DNA of 64,000 nucleotides from Rhodamnia argentea (GCF_020921035.1 NC_063157.1:11320001-11384000); one strand, 5' to 3'; shown: positions 34,740 to 47,706, counted from the first letter of the stretch. Notes: generated by a model from the letters alone, not told the origin. Numbers and translations are program-made.

Positions 34740-37700
34740 ATATGTCGAACATTACGAGGATAAGACCAATGAAGAACCGAACTTGCAAAATCTCAAGTGC
34801 ATTAAAAATGAAGGCCAATTCTATTAAATTTGACCGTGACAAGTAAACTCGACTCCTCTTGAACGAGGCGAATTATTTGTGATGTTTTAAATTTATTAAA
34901 TCATTATGTAGTTGCTTTTTTTTACTAATATGTAAATTTGATATAATTACACATGGCAATTAATTGGGGGAAATGCCGTAAATCCTGTGGTGTCAGCTAA
35001 TTTCTCAAAGTACCCTATGAAGCTGGCAACTTTGAGTCAATCGACCCCCTCCCTCTCCGGAAAGTGTGTGGACTTTTTGGGTTGTTTCCTGTTTACTGGG
35101 TCACAGAACTCTTTGACCGACAATAAAAAACTATTGTAACAGGTTCTAAACTAATTGCAAGTGATTCACTAATCAACTTTAGCTAATCAACTAAATTCTC
35201 AAGTATGGTATATGTTCCTTCCTGACAACTTTGCACATATTTTAACACATATTTACTCAAAACTTTTTGTTTGGCATGCTTTTGAGCTTTCCATAAAATC
35301 GTATATGATTATAATACCAGTAGAAGAGCATACGCATAAGTTTGTGAAAGAGAAGTTAAAAAGTTCCAAGGTATAGTGAATCAAAATATTTACAATATTA
35401 AACCTTCGGACATTTAAGCAATTAATTGTAAAATGAGAAAGATTCAAACGTGAATTTAAAATTGGTTACGACAAACAATTATGGGATTGCATGATAATTA
35501 TATTAGGATCTAGGAATTTCAAATCGTAATCCTATTTTTGAGATATGAACGCACTGTTATGTTGGTATTACGCACGGGCTTTCATGGAGCTTCCTTGCGA
35601 AAGTTTATCGGGGGAAATCTACTCATTTTTTAAGGGAAAAAGTCACAAAAAATCCTAAACTATGTTCACATTGGAAATAAATTAAAAATAAATACAAAAT
35701 AAAAATAAAAATTCATTAAAAATTCATTAAAAATTCAATTTTTTTTAATGGAAAATTTATAACGATTGTCCACATTAGCACCGGACATACATGTAGGTTG
35801 GCTGGCTGTCCACGTCATTATTTCTAGCCAAACCATGACGTGGAAAATCAAAATAGAGTTTCCTTTTATCAAATGTCGAAAAGTATTTTCCAATTCCTTT
35901 CCAAGTCTCAGTCGAACTCTGGCAAATATTATCATTTTCTTGGAAGATGACTTTTTGGAAATCAATTTCCGGAAGCATAACATTTTTCGTGAAATAAACG
36001 GAGCATAAACAAACAAATTTTGGTATTTTTCTTATTTTACCGTGGGAAACAATAATAATGATAATCTATTTCAGGAGACATGCAACTCTTCATATCAAGT
36101 TGAATATTTTTTAGAGGTTTGTTTTTAAAATTCACAATTATTTTCTTAACTGACACAAGCTCTCGAGCACATGCTATGTGCGTGTGGTTACTTTCATGCT
36201 CTTTTAATTAGTGGATTAGTTGAGCAAAAACATATTGGTTCTGCTATGATCTTTTGCATGAATGGATAACTTGTATGCATTTCTTTAACTGTTTTGATTT
36301 TTTCGCGGGCGATGAGATTTTAGTGTACAATAAAGGATCTCAACAAAATTATAAAAGGAGAGGGAAATTAAGGATACTTTTGCAAAAAAGATGTGATAGA
36401 TGCCAAAAGATTATCATAAGCTCACTTTGTTTGATATACATCACTCAATCTTGCAATAATTAACCAGTTTAAACATTTGAATACTATGTCAATAAAATGT
36501 GATAGGTGTTTTATACTAAAAACTCGCGCATCGTGCTATCTGAAAAGCTAGTTTATACCACACGTGATAATCTTATCCTTTAACAACGAGCTAGACTATT
36601 TACTTTGCATATGAGAGCACTTGCAATTTCTGTGCGCGCATATTCTTCTTTATGCAAAACATAAAGATATATCTGTCTAAATCGTAAATAATTTTTTGAA
36701 GTAATACGATCCCATGTGGTAATTTTAAATATATAAGGAAAAAAAAATCAAGATATGCTTCTAACTTGCCATGGTCAATCTTGTTGGACATAGCTGAAAG
36801 AGCACAAAAATATATCAATATTTTTGAATAAGCTGAAAATGCAATTATTTTGTGGTAAATCATATATGTTCAGCGCAAAAATACAATTCTTAGGCAAACT
36901 GATAATTTGAAAAATTAAAATGCACAATATGGATGACTCTAGGTTATCTAGCTGAAAAAACATTATGTTATCACTCTTATGAATGATAAATGCAGCAAAA
37001 GAAAAAGAAAAACATATACAAGTTTTCATTAGAGAATGTAGCTTATTTGTTGTCTCCTGTACCGAGCCATATCCAAATTATCAAATCAATAAAACAGTAC
37101 TGGATAATTGTTTAAGTTACACAAATCTAGGAAAATCGTCATATTTAAGGTTATTTTTCCTTAAACTTCCTTTCGAGCTGTTAACATCCACATGAACCAA
37201 TCATGTCCTTCCCTACAGAGGAGGAGAATAGGCAATATTTCGACACGTGGTGCAATCAAAGAAGGTTATACAGCTTGACCTTTTTTTTATATAGGTAGGC
37301 ATAGATGGATAGCATAGATGGTAATGGTTAGGATAAGATACTTATCCTTCAATTTTTCGGATAAGATTATATCTTCTTTAGAAGACAATATCAGATACAT
37401 TACCAATGAAATGAATTTATCATTACAAATTAATCAAAGAATAACATTTAATTTCTTACTTAAAATTAAAAATTTTCCATAAAAGTATCACCAAGTTTTA
37501 GGTTTTACGAGTTTAACGTCATAACGTTAATTTTTTGCAATTAATACTCCACATATTGTTTGATTCTAATCCTGAATCCGAACACAAATTTTCTATTATT
37601 CTTTTCAACACCCAATTGGATTCTTCAATCGAGTGTAAAAATAAATATGCTCCTCTATATTTTAAAGGAAGGCTTTAATTACTCTGAAATAAAATAGACA

Positions 37701-37820
37701 TAAATAAAACATCTAAGATCATAGGGTTACAAGAGACATTCACTCAATCCTACGGATTTTCTCAATTTTTTTGGATAAGGTTAAAATCTTTTTTAAGGAT
37801 AAGATGGAATGTCTTTAAGA
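34740..37820. other. intergenic, no gene seen
   Basis: Long AT-rich stretch with only short chance frames. 35740-35850 has the cacattagcacc/ggctgtccacgtcat style seen in MULE-like foldbacks. 35865-36005 carries a frame on each strand without a recognisable domain. The last few hundred bases are the beta-glucosidase promoter. Confidence 0.35.
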
Positions 37821-37837
37821 ACGGCAAGTCTACTCTC

Positions 37838-37848
37838 TATATATATAG
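37838..37848 (+). promoter_or_regulatory. TATA box of the beta-glucosidase gene
   Basis: tatatatatag lies about 40-50 bases before the ATG at 37889. A start site some 30 bases downstream would leave a short leader of about 20 bases. The next in-frame ATG (37904) would then be an alternative start. Confidence 0.6.
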
Positions 37849-37888
37849 AGTTTAACCCTTTCCTGCTTACCGCATCGAAAATCATCTG

Positions 37889-40532
37889 ATGTCTTCGGTA
37901 GTCATGGGAGGCTCGTTTACGTTGCTTGTAGAAGTTCTCTTCCTTCTTCTTGTTTTGTGTATGCGCAGAGGAAATGTCGAAGCAGTTCGTTCTTCAAGAG
38001 TGAAGTTCGACATGGGAGGTCTCAGCCGAGCGAGCTTCCCCAAAGGTTTTGTATTCGGTACGGCCACATCTGCTTACCAGGTCGAAGGCATGGCCAGTGG
38101 AGATGGCAGAGGTCCTAGCATTTGGGATGCTTTCGTTCAAGTTCCAGGTGCGTCTGCGAAAATTTCTTTTACTTGAGAAATGATTCGTCTTTTTATTCAT
38201 CCGTTTATTCATTCGTCGGACAGGAAATATTGCCGAAATGGATTCCGGAGAGATTGCGGTTGATCAGTACCATAAATACAAGGTATTATCTCTTGGAATC
38301 GCAGAATTTTGCAAAATTGCCATTTGACGAGATCTTCTCTATTCATTGCCCTTTTTTTCTAATGCAGGATGATATTGATTTGATGCACAAATTGAATTTC
38401 GATGCATATCGATTTTCAATCTCATGGTCAAGGATATTTCCGAGTAATTACTCTTCCATAAACGTAATTTATTGTGAATAATATTGTTATGTGCTCATTC
38501 TAAGTTGATTTGGTTATGTAGATGGCACGGGGTATGTAAATTGGAGAGGTGTGAGTTACTATAACCGGTTAATCGATGCATTGATCGAGAAAGGTAGGAT
38601 CTAGTTCTACTTTTTTGAAGAATTAGAGTTTTTTAGGCGAATTGAAAATTGTTATTGAGCATTTTCCCTATTTTAGTTTACGCATTGACGTATTAACTTT
38701 TGCATTTTGATATTGTATGTAGGAATAACTCCTTATGCAAATCTATATCATTATGATCTTCCTCTAGCACTTCAACAGAGATACGAGGGATTGCTTAGCA
38801 TCAATGTTGTGTAAGTTTTGTATCATACTATGTTTCATTTCCCCAATTAAATATTTCAATGCAAATGATTCAATTGATAAACACATTTTCACGTCTTGCT
38901 AATATCATCATTTTCGAGTTACTGTTGGTTTAATTGCCTTGTAGAATGTATTATTCAACTAAAATGTTTCGCACCTGCAGGAAGGATTTTGCTGATTATG
39001 CTGAGTTTTGTTTCAAGACATTCGGTGATAGAGTGAAGAACTGGATGACCTTTAATGAACCGAGGGTCATTGCAGCTCTCGGGTTCGATAGCGGAATCAA
39101 TCCTCCTTCTAGGTGCTCCAAGCCGTATGGGAACTGTACGGCAGGCAATTCGGGCACTGAGCCGTATATTGCAGCACATCATATGATACTGTCTCATGCT
39201 GAAGCAGTCAAAAGATACCGCAGAAGATACCAAGTAAGAGTCACTATCAGCTATCCTTCAATTTTCTTTTGAACAAAGTTATTATCCCTGCAGTCTTCCA
39301 TCTAACTTCCTCGTCTTATGACAGGCGAAGCAACAGGGAAGAATCGGGATTCTGTTGGATTTCGTTTGGTACGAAAATTTGACAAGTTCACTGGAGGACA
39401 ATTATGCTGCTCAAAGAGCAAGAGATTTCCATATTGGCTGGTAAGGAAACATAGAGAATCGATTGAAGCAATGGTTGTGTGCCTCTTCTAACATCAACGT
39501 CATTTGACAGGTTTCTGCACCCTTTGGTCTATGGAGAATATCCAAAAACGATGCAGGAGATAGTTCGTGAAAGGCTTCCGAAGTTTACTAAAAGGGAGCT
39601 CAGGATTGTGAAGGGCGGTTTTGATTTCATTGGCGTTAACCACTACACATCTTACTACATGTATAATCCGAATTGGACTGAAACCTCTCCACCAGGCTAT
39701 CAGGCAGATTGGCATGTTGGATTTGCTTGTAAGACCTAGCTTTTAAACTGAAAAAAGCCCATCATTGTTAATTCGCAAAACTGATTTTTCTTTTGCTTGA
39801 ATTTGCAGTTGAAAAGAACGGAGTTCCAATCGGGCCGAGGGTAAACCTTCTGAATTCCTAAAACAATAGCTTAGAACTACATTGTTAGCCGAATCTCTTA
39901 GGAATTCTGTCATTCAAAGCAGTAGACATTCTTTGACATGCTCATGAAAAGAAAAGCTATGCTTCCAAGTCTGTTGTCATTACTATCTCTTCCGTGTTGT
40001 AAGTTGCTTGATTTGTTTATATGCTAATTGGCTTAATTTTACTTGGAATGTCAAACATATGCAGGCAAATTCAGGTTGGCTTTATATAGTGCCATGGGGT
40101 ATCAATAAGGCCATTACATACGTGAAAGAGAACTACGGAAACCCGTACATGTTTCTCTCCGAAAACGGTATCGGAAAATGATATTACTACTAATCATATC
40201 TTGCATCCTTTTTAGGGTTTTTGGTTTAGGCATCTCATGACTTTGTTTGTACTTTCACAGGCATGGACGACCCGGGTAATGTAACTTACGCGGAGGGATT
40301 GCACGACACTACGAGGATAAACTACTACAGGAGCTATCTGCAGGAGTTGAAGGCAGCCATTGATAATGGAGCGAATGTGAACGGCTACTTCGCTTGGTCG
40401 CTGCTCGACAACTTCGAGTGGCTGTTGGGCTACACCGCTCGGTTCGGCATCACGTACACGGACTTTAGGGACCTCTCTAGACACCCGAAGATGTCCGCCT
40501 ATTGGTTCAAGCAATTGCTAGAAAAGAACTAA
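37889..40532 (+). CDS. GH1 beta-glucosidase, BGLU44-like, eleven exons
   Basis: Exons: 37889-38147, 38224-38282, 38368-38443, 38522-38593, 38723-38810, 38981-39233, 39325-39440, 39511-39728, 39809-39840, 40065-40167 and 40261-40532. All borders are GT-AG and phases agree throughout: 1548 nt, 515 residues, the normal size for plant GH1 enzymes. Residues 1-32 contain a hydrophobic signal peptide ([16 protein letters not shown]), so it enters the secretory route. GH1 landmarks: [18 protein letters not shown] at the start of the barrel, [14 protein letters not shown], the acid/base in TFNEP (Glu211), GVNHYTSYY, the nucleophile in LSENG (Glu424) and WSLLDNFEW for sugar binding. The sequence most resembles the BGLU44 group, which prefers beta-glucosides or beta-mannosides of oligosaccharides and phenolics; the actual substrate is inferred. 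N-glycosylation sites are visible (NCT, NLT, NVT). The full set of catalytic residues and clean splice sites indicate a working gene. Confidence 0.95.
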
Positions 40533-40717
40533 AGCATTTGCTAGTTATGCAGACTCTAGTTTTCGTCGGCTAAATGTTTCCAAATTCCGTTAGTAGCTTG
40601 TCAATAGCTCTTCTGGATTATTTTTGCTTCGAAGTCGCCAGTTGAACCGGGCAAGATCCTTTCTAGGATGAACTCTTCAATCAACGCAGTTATTTCTCCC
40701 CGACTTCAGATTGATTA

Positions 40718-43700
40718 TAGGTTCATAAGATGTCTCTCGATTGTGGAATGGATTGGTGATTGATTTATAAGTGTGAGGGAAACCTCATCCTTTGAGCATT
40801 TATAAGTGTAAGGGAAAATCTCATTTTTTGAGCTAGCTTTTGAATGAGAGAGGTTTAAGACCACCACACACTGGTATTTTGTACCTAACAGTGATAGGGG
40901 AGAGGTATGAGTTGTTGCTGCTTCGACTAGACATGGCCAAATTGAACCATGGGTCCGGAACCGGCCCATTGACCTAGCCCACAGTTTCGACCAATTTAAT
41001 AATTAAAAAGGGGGAGCTGGTGGGGAAAGAGCCGTTGGGCTCTTCCCCGGTTCCCCCCCTCCCCCAAACGGCTCTTTGGGCAGTTGCTTCACCAAAAAAA
41101 AAAGTAATTTTTTTTAAAGTTAAATAATCCTCTCATTCTCTATAAATATCTATCCTCCCCTTTCATTTTTCTCATAAATCCTCTCAACAATTCTCTCAAA
41201 TTCCCTCAATCCACTCAATTCTCTCGGTCCCTCATCAATTCTTTCAATCGGATTTCTGATCAATTCTTTAAAAAATGGCAAGTGCAAGTAGAAATACTGA
41301 AAATGCCAAGTGGTGATGGGAGATTCCGAGTATCATATTCCTAGATATGATCCTCGTGAGTATACATATTGGGAAGACGACGATAATATCAACGTTGTTC
41401 CCATTCCGAACGTCGAGCACCTCTCAATACAAGAAAGTCTTCATCCTCCTACTGGTGTCGAAGAAATGTTGATGAAAAATGCGCCGGAACGGAAGGGCCG
41501 AGAGAGTACATTCGACTTGTGGTTGCACTTCGACAAGGTATATGATGAAAGTGAATGTAAGTATAATATAAATTGTAAATATTATTCACAAATATACAAA
41601 TTTACGAAAGGAGACGGCTACGGAACATTCTGTTGGCACCTGACGAAAAAACATCCAACGTAAGCGGGGATCGACACTACGCAACAACAAATTTTCGGGT
41701 ACGCCAATTCTAATACTCATCCTTTATTCTGTTACACTGATGCACTTTATAAACAAAAATTAGCTGAATATGTTGCCCTTGATCATGCTCCGTTTACTAC
41801 TGGTGAAAATTTTAATTTGAAATATTTGATAAATACTGCGTTGGTTCCGCAAGTACTAACTATTTCGAAAAGTACTCTTAAACGCGAACTTTTGTATCTT
41901 AATAAAAAACAAAAAAAATCTTTAGCAAAATTTTTTGTGGAGTTCAATAGATGTGTGCATTTAGGTAACGATATTTGGAGTGATCCTTAGCAAATTCATT
42001 CTTAGATGGGTGTCACGTGTCATTGGATAGGTGACGATTGGACCATTCAAAAAAGCCTTATTGCATTTTGAGTTTTTGATGAAAAACATTCGGCTCATAA
42101 TATTTATAGAATAATTATGCAAGTTTTAGAATAATATAATTTGATAAATAAAGTATTTTCAATTGATTTTGATAATGCCGCCGCAAATATCGCTTCCATT
42201 CTCGAATTAGAAAATATTTGCAAACTCTCTTTTGGCGGACAATTTTGTCACTTAGATGTGCTTGCCATGTTTTAAATTTTTGTGTACAAGATGGTTTACG
42301 AACTCTTGAGATTTCTCTCGCCCCAATAAAGGGTGCAATTAAATTTTTATGGAGTCGTGTCCATTTTATGAAAGCATGGAGAAAATTTTGTAAACAACAT
42401 GGGAGAAGGACAAAAAGGTTTCTAAAAGATATTCCGACTCGTTGGAATTCTACCTACGAGTTGCTTCGTCAAATTTTTTATTACAAAGATTTACTATGTA
42501 TGTTTATTTCGTAAAATATTCTCGAAATTACTTTACTTCCGTAACATTGGGATGTTTGCAAAAAAAATTAGAATTTTTGAAAATTTTTGATGATGCTACT
42601 AATACTTTATCTAGTATTTATTATTCTACTTCGCATTTATTTTTAATAGAGTGTGTTAATATTGGTGTTTTTTAGTGAATATGAAAAAGATACTGAATTA
42701 GCTAGGACTATTTTAGTAATGCGAGAAAAATCGTTGTATTATTATTTCAAAATTCCTCTTGTCTATTTAGTTGGTATTGTTTTTGATCTACGTATTAAAT
42801 TAAATGGTTTACTAGATTATCTGAATGTGTATTATTATGATTGTTTACATTTGGAAGATGCAATAGATATTTCAAATATACAAGGAGAGGTTAAAGAATC
42901 CATAGTAGTATTATATGGAGAATTTTGTACTAGATATAGTTTAAGTGATTGTGAATCTTTACAATTTACTGCATCACGAAGTGAATCTGGTAGTTTAATT
43001 AGTAGAGGGTACAATATGCTCAAGAGTAGACAAAAAAAAAAAATAAATAAAAAGGGGCAACATGTAGTATTTCTGAATTAGAAAATATTTAACCACTCAA
43101 TTTGAGTTTCGTGATACCGAACATAGTACTGATTTCCAAATCCTGAAGTGGTGGAAAAGTCACTCAATTGATTAACTTGTTTTCGCCCTCATCGCTCGCG
43201 AGATATTAGCAACCTCTTCTTCAACAGTTGCGATTGAATAAACATTTAACGTTAGAGGATTAGTTTTGGACTATCGCCATTCAAGATTAAGTCCGGAGTC
43301 GGTGGAAGCTCAAGCTTGTGTCAACGATTGGACGAAGGCATTTAGCGTAGGAGCATTTCGACACCAAGAGCTGGATCGAGAACATGAATTCTTTAGTGAG
43401 GATTGTGGAGATACCACCGCCACGGGTATCACAACGGGTAGCGACGATTGACGATGAGGTAAGTTGGCGTTATCAAAGGTAAAAGAACTACATGAGTTTT
43501 GATTCTTTTATCCCCAAGAAGATATGTTGGCGCTTAATAATAATTAATTAAGTTCAAGCCCATTCCTCCTTTCTCTTTTTTTTTCCCCAAATTTTATTAC
43601 GATGTATAATTTGATTATAATTTATAATTTATAATTTATTATGTTTATTTTATTATTTTCTATTTTAAAAATTAAATTTAAAAAACGGAACCGGAACCGG

Positions 43701-43945
43701 CTTGGAATCGCCGGTTCCATCTTTTCTTGGAACCGGAACTGTCGGTTCTCGAACCTGAACCGGCGGTTCGGCAGAACCGACCATTTCTAGTTCCGACCCA
43801 TGTCCCAATGTGTGAGAGGGAGATTGTTAGAGTTGTCCTACATCGGTTGTGGAATGAACTGGTGGTCGGTTTATAAGTATGAGGGAAAATCTCCCTTTGA
43901 GCTAGCTTTTGAACGAAAGAGGCCCAAAACTATTCAACACATTTT
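40718..43945. mobile_element. small LTR retroelement fossil (TRIM-like) with a hAT inserted in it
   Basis: Two similar LTR-like segments lie on either side of the hAT at 40928-43789. The left one is about 40718-40890, ending gtacctaaca. The right one is about 43825-43945 or a little longer, starting tgttagagttgtcc. They share ttgtggaatg, tttataagt and gagggaaa phrases and a gagctagcttttgaa motif. A purine-rich tract (gagagggaga) directly precedes the right segment, as a polypurine tract would. Between the segments only about 70 bases are not hAT, so no coding region existed, as in TRIM elements. It is old and broken. Confidence 0.5.
40928..43789 (+). mobile_element. decayed hAT transposon with BED-finger transposase, copy 2
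   Basis: Ends tagacatggcca and accatttcta, with flanking 8-mers gcttcgac (40920-40927) and gttccgac (43790-43797) that match at six positions. Plus-strand pieces: 41310-41663 (YDPREYTYWED, then FDKVYDESECKYNINCKYY and KKHPT, a BED finger in which the second Cys of the CxxC pair reads Tyr), 42218-42514 (CHVLNFCVQDGL, FLKDIPTRWNSTYELL), 42442-42675, and 42653-43081 (SEYEKDTELARTILVMREK). Multiple stops and shifts. Near-identical architecture to copy 1 at 19981-22702, so both derive from one autonomous family. Confidence 0.85.
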
Positions 43946-43949
43946 ACAT

Positions 43950-44430
43950 TACTTTTTTCATTTCCAAGACGGCTTATATCACCTTGTGAAGCAACCACAT
44001 CCCCTTCCAATCCACCATTCTTGAGGGAGATCCACCATTGAGAGAAACAAAAATTATCTCAAAATTTCAGAAATTTTCAACTTAATAGCATAAATTTTTA
44101 AGATAATCAGATGTTCATTTTAATCGGTGTTAAGTTTGTACTTAATGCTTTTGTCATTCTCCTAAATCTTGTCGCTGATCACTCCAACTATGTATATATA
44201 TATTGCCTAGTTTGGTTGCAATACATCATTCCAATATGAATTAATTTAAACCTTCCTTAGTAATAGAGATATTCAAATATCCCTCTGTGGATTGGATCCG
44301 ATCAGTGTTGGATCCTAGAGATTTGACATATCTATAGTTTGTTGAGTTTAGAAATGGAGATGGCATTTTTATTTTTATTTTTGTTTAGGGAGATGCCAAT
44401 TAAAAGAAATGAAAGAAGAGACAAATATAA
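43950..44430. other. intergenic, no gene seen
   Basis: AT-rich DNA between the LTR fossil and the PLATZ array; nothing recognised. Confidence 0.3.
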
Positions 44431-44649
44431 ACTGTGCAAATAATTTTAATAATTGAACATAAAAAATGCGAAAAAGGTCAACATTGCCCACTCTCTCTCT
44501 CTCTCTCTCTCTCTCTATGTTTTTTTTGTCCTTCTGATTTCGTGACCTAAGTCCAATTTCACATAGGGTATTATCGGAAACCTAAAATGAGATGAATGTC
44601 CCGAATTTTTCCTTAAATATAGGCCAAATCAGAGGAAAAATGCAGCAGT

Positions 44650-45140
44650 AATTATCAAAAAAGTCCTAAATCTGTTGCAATTGTGTCACTTCAGTCCAAT
44701 TTCTTTTTTTGCCAATTGAGTCCAAACCTTTTACAATTATACTAATTTTGGTCACTTTGTTGACTGACATTGATGTGGACGAGTTTTAATAATATTTTAA
44801 CAATTTTTTTTAAATTTTTTTTCCTTTCCTACCTCTATTGTGGCTGCTGAGGGTTGTAACTCATTGGCCACTAGGCAAGGGCTTTGCGGTCTTCGGCAAA
44901 GCTGCCTTTGCCCACAGCTGGCGAGGCTGGCCTTGCCTTGATTTGGGCTTCGCGGCCCCCGCTCGGCCTCGTCCAATAGCGTGTGAGTTTCGGCGACCCT
45001 CGCCGGCCACGATAGAAGTAGGAAAGGAAAAAAAAAATATAAGGAAAAAAAAAGAAATATAAGGAAAAAAATAATATTATAAAAAATTATCCACGTTAGT
45101 GCTGGCAAGCCACGTAAGCTCCGGCCGACAAAATGGACCG
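44650..45140. repeat. MULE/foldback-like element inside unit 1
   Basis: Starts with aaaaagtcctaaatctgttgcaattgtgtca and gccaattgagtccaaacc, related to arms near 13640 and 15790. The interior (44830-45010) is GC-rich (ggcgaggctggccttgcctt). The right side has ccacgttagtgctggcaagcc. Ends were not resolved. Confidence 0.35.
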
Positions 45141-45307
45141 CAAATAATGAAGAAGTTCGTCCATCTTTGATTGTTTGAAAATTTAAATAGTTTTGTGGCT
45201 TGATGGTTTCAATTTTGGCTAGCCATTGAAATTCTCTCTCTGTCTATTTTTGGACATAATGCATATTCTAAATGAAGAATTGTTTGGATTGTTTACTTTG
45301 AATTAAA

Positions 45308-45945
45308 GGGTGCGTTTGTTTGAGGGAAAGTATTTCAGAGAATAGGTTTTCTAGACTCTCCCCCGTTTGGTTCGCCAAAAACGATTAAGTGAAATCCCTA
45401 ATCCGAAGAGGTGAAAACACTTTCCGGAATTGCTTCTCTCAAATTTTTAATATTTTATTTTTTTAATATATCAATATATATATAATATATTTTTTTATAT
45501 CTTCTTTTTCTTTATCTTTTTAAATTTTTTTTCTTTAGCCGCGAAGCCTCGGTGATGGCTAATGACAGGCACCCTTGTCGGCTGCCTGTCGAGCTCAAGC
45601 TCGTCGACCACTTTAGGCGAGATGATCCTTGCCGGTCATCTCGTGTGGTTAGTTGTTGGTCATCGCTGAGGCCCGACAATCGGTGGAGGAAGAAGAAAAA
45701 GAAAAAAATAAAAATAAAGAAAAAATGATACAATATAAATAAAAAGTTACTTAAAATTCGAATTTAAATTTTTGGTCTCAGATAAAGTAATGAGATTGAA
45801 ATAATTTTGCAAATGTGTAACAAACACCTTAAAACATTTTTAGTAACATATCACCAAACAAAGGAAAATAAACCGTTCTCTTGAAAAATGATTTCTAAAA
45901 AATCACTTTCTTTTTTTATGGAGGTTTTCCCCAACCAAATGCACC
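45308..45945. mobile_element. MITE with gggtgcgtttg / caaatgcacc ends, about 640 bp
   Basis: Left end gggtgcgtttgtttg, right end aaccaaatgcacc, an imperfect inverted repeat. Subterminal parts are complementary (agagaataggttttctag versus ttctcttgaaaaatgattt). A GC-rich core (about 45536-45690) has inverted gccggtcatctcgtg/cgagctcaagctcg sequences. Flanks ttaaa and ataaa do not give a clear target duplication, so the superfamily (hAT or PIF/Harbinger) is open. Confidence 0.55.
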
Positions 45946-46165
45946 ATAAATAAATCCGGCCAAAAAAAAAAAATGCACCATAAATAGATGTTCCCGTTAA
46001 TACATATGCTACAAGATTTGCTTTTGCAACCGTGTGCCACCTTTTTTTAGTACATATGCTACACTCAGTCCATTAATACATCTTTTTAACCAAGTATATC
46101 TTCCGGAAGTGTTTTAGCCAACTCAACAAAATTAATGGCAGTTATTAGCTTTTTACAAAGATAAA

Positions 46166-46380
46166 GTTAATCTACATAACCCACCCACGCATGGCGTGGT
46201 TGGTTGAGAGCGTGCCCTTCTTCGTCCACGTCAAGGGTTCGAAACTCCCGACCGCGTTTCGTGATTTAAGTGGGGGGGCCTGGCGGTGGGTTGTTGGGCT
46301 AGTCTCCCCCGAGGTATAGTCGCGGGCGTAAGTCGTGCGGATCCTCGGATAAAAAAAAAAAAAAAAGTTAACCTACATAA
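46166..46380 (+). mobile_element. tRNA-derived SINE with 14-bp target duplication
   Basis: The SINE body is 46180-46366. An A-box-like ggcgtggttggttgagagc lies near the start, and a B box ggttcgaaactcc about 30 bases further; together these are the RNA polymerase III promoter of tRNA-derived SINEs. It ends in a 16-base A run. Flanks are gttaatctacataa (46166-46179) and gttaacctacataa (46367-46380), 13 of 14 alike. The corresponding spot in unit 2 (about 49519-49533) lacks it. Confidence 0.9.
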
Positions 46381-47305
46381 TAATTACTATAACACATCGC
46401 CGGTGTAAATATTTAAAAGAAACACTTATAAAATGAAAATACATATCTTGTATTACGTAGGGACATAGTAAAAATCGCTATGATGCCATCATTCGAGATC
46501 ATATTTGTTGTGATATTAAAAAGAGGAATAGTCACTTGACTTGAAGCACAAGTTTTCTAAGAACACTTCCTCAAGTCTATCACCAAATATTCAAAAGATA
46601 TCGCAAAAGATACCAAGCTAGAATTCTCATTCGAATTTTGTGCCGAGAAGACTTGGAATTCTTTTGGAAATTTTTTTTATTATGAAGAACGAAATTAAGG
46701 TTCATTACCCTTATAATTCCTTTTAATAATATGACCAACGGAGTGGTCAATTTAAATCAGAACAATAAGCATGTTTCAAAAATCAATTTGGCTAACCCTC
46801 ATTTTTCTCAAGTTCCTTTCCAAGTTTTTATGCACACATCTTAGATAGATATAGATAGATTGAATAAATAAATGTAGGTACTAACTAATCTAAGTAATAC
46901 TTTTGATTAAAATTTTCATTAATTTTTTATAAGTTGATGTGATAAAATTATTAATGCAAGTATAAACAATTGAATTACATTTAAGCACGCAGCAAAAGTA
47001 CGCTAATATCGATTCATAATATAATTTTCTTGAATATAATGGACCTATACGAAAGACTCTTTAATATAAATGACTTGGATAATTTCTCAGACTGACGTTG
47101 CCAAAATTGATTTACCATGTTTTAAAATAAAAATTCAGTTAGAACAATTTAAAATCAAAGAAACCCGGTTTTTTTTCAAATGTTGATCTTTTATTTTTTC
47201 TTCTGTTTTTATTGTTTGTGAAATGCTATTGTTATCACATTAATTGCCACCCTCTCCAGTTGGCAACGGTAATTAACTAACCCACGTCATCAATTGGAAT
47301 TATTA

Positions 47306-47308
<3 letters not shown>

Positions 47309-47368
<60 letters not shown>
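47309..47368. repeat. (TA)n microsatellite in the PLATZ A promoter
   Basis: About 60 bases of TA lie between gaattattacga and ttaagtttgacttcaaagtg. In PLATZ C (52556) and E (62808) the same flanks enclose only about 15 bases. Confidence 0.9.
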
Positions 47369-47370
<2 letters not shown>

Positions 47371-47706
47371 GTTTGACTTCAAAGTGCAATTTCCTAAATT
47401 AAACCTACTTCTCCCACTCACCACACCACACGCACAAAATCATCTTGATATATCGGAATGTCTTATTTTATTTCCTATTGTGACTTTGAATTATCATATA
47501 TACTTGAACCCCACTAATTCCTTCATTCACCTTCGCTTACCTTACCCTACAGTTCTAACAAAGTCTCTCTGGTCTCACCTACCTCCCCTCTCTCTCGCAA
47601 AAGCTCAATTTCCATTAGATCTTCTTCGCCACCTCCTCTCTTTCTTCTTTTGGTCCCAATTATAGAAACGAGGCGAGCCACGACAAGAACGGTGACTGAT
47701 GGATTG

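Noticed and set aside
41310-43081. Domesticated hAT transposase gene
   Set aside because: The frame is interrupted repeatedly, a zinc-finger Cys is lost and the element still has its ends and flanking duplication, so it is a dead transposon.
47294-47665. Frame of 123 codons starting in the TA microsatellite
   Set aside because: Its Tyr-Ile run is the microsatellite itself and the rest is PLATZ A leader.
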